From NCBI RefSeq assembly GCF_039543205.1, contig NZ_BAABJH010000001.1:1-64000 (forward strand): DNA of 64,000 bases, read 5' to 3'. Position 1 is the stretch's first letter. Each line of letters begins with the position of its first letter. Of this stretch, positions 63,770-64,000 are shown in pieces. The notes beneath the pieces are model-generated. The model was given only the letters and a program-made list of their open reading frames with translations. It was not told the origin of the DNA and ran no database searches. Both the position numbers and the translations under genes were made by a program. The DNA comes from Flaviramulus_B aquimarinus (GTDB lineage: Bacteria > Bacteroidota > Bacteroidia > Flavobacteriales > Flavobacteriaceae).

Positions 63770-64000
63770 ATGCATCATTTACAAGATGGCTTATTTAAGC
63801 TTCCAAATAACAAAATCCATATTTGGTTTGTAAATTTTGATATTTCTGAAAAAAAGCGCAATATCCTAAGCAGTCTTTTGTCTGAAGATGAATTGATAAA
63901 AGCTTCAAAATTTCATTTTAAAAAAGATAGAAATCAATCCATTATAACAAGAGGTGCTCTAAGGCTATTGTCCAGTTATTATTTAAACAAAAAAGCTAAA
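63770..64000 (+). CDS. 4'-phosphopantetheinyl transferase, N-terminal part (runs off the window)
   Basis: 77 complete codons to the edge. The pattern KIHIWFVNFD, LSEDELIKASKFHFKKDRNQSIITRGALRLLSSYYL matches the N-terminal half of the Sfp-type family: vhvW, then the LS..E..RA..F.F..DR.....RG.LR.LL.YL pattern. It would convert the NRPS and free carrier domains to the holo form. It begins 33 bp after the glycosyltransferase. Catalytic WxxKEA-type residues lie beyond the window. Confidence 0.87.
   Translation, partial: MHHLQDGLFKLPNNKIHIWFVNFDISEKKRNILSSLLSEDELIKASKFHFKKDRNQSIITRGALRLLSSYYLNKKAK

Noticed and set aside
1..64000. tRNA or rRNA genes, insertion sequences, integrase or attachment sites
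   Set aside because: Intergenic regions were read by eye and none showed cloverleaf, transposase or terminal inverted repeat features; a dedicated scan could still find a missed tRNA.

Overview
The window comes from an AT-rich member of the Bacteroidota, almost certainly a marine-type Flavobacteriaceae. The evidence is a type IX secretion (T9SS) adhesin with PorP/SprF, PorQ and OmpA-like partners, promoters with the Bacteroidota -7 element TAnnTTTG, near absence of Shine-Dalgarno sites, several TTG starts, an alpha-beta fused E1 dehydrogenase and a Bacteroidota-type ABC-F protein. The genus cannot be read from the window.

Region 1 (1-7.7 kb) is a gliding/T9SS locus: the 3' part of a giant Cys-rich repeat adhesin, a PorP/SprF protein and two tandem OmpA-family paralogues, closed by a strong terminator. 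Region 2 (7.9-49.5 kb) is mostly core genome: pdxH, a pyrR-pyrB-rnz operon, rpsA with a long leader, cmk, porQ, lon, glmM, ggt, uvrA, a fused E1, pheT, an ABC-F factor, and an SRP RNA gene on the minus strand that is absent from protein-coding annotation. Oddities here are an F390-synthetase-like enzyme paired with a YqcI/YcgG protein, an M1-peptidase-like protein with a broken zinc site fused to an outer-membrane-barrel-like C-terminus, a thioredoxin-fold lipoprotein without CXXC, and a poly-Glu lipoprotein.

Region 3 (49.5-64 kb, running off the right edge) is a non-ribosomal peptide locus and the most interesting part. On the minus strand, a free carrier protein is followed by an NRPS (C-A-T), a small membrane-anchored His-containing protein and a TonB-dependent receptor. 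On the plus strand lie a HupE/UreJ-like membrane protein, a second NRPS (C-A-T-TE), a glycosyltransferase and the start of a phosphopantetheinyl transferase. The first NRPS has an adenylation domain whose specificity residues read as asparagine. That domain is interrupted, between core motifs A8 and A9, by about 340 residues resembling a complete zinc-ribbon plus PP-loop ATPase of the WbpG/N-acetyl-sugar amidotransferase type. The TE of the second NRPS appears to use Cys in place of Ser. A working model, which is inference, is a short asparagine-containing, possibly acylated and glycosylated peptide whose carbonyl is modified on the assembly line (amidine, thioamide or nitrile). Receptor, His-containing protein and HupE together raise the possibility of a metal-binding product.
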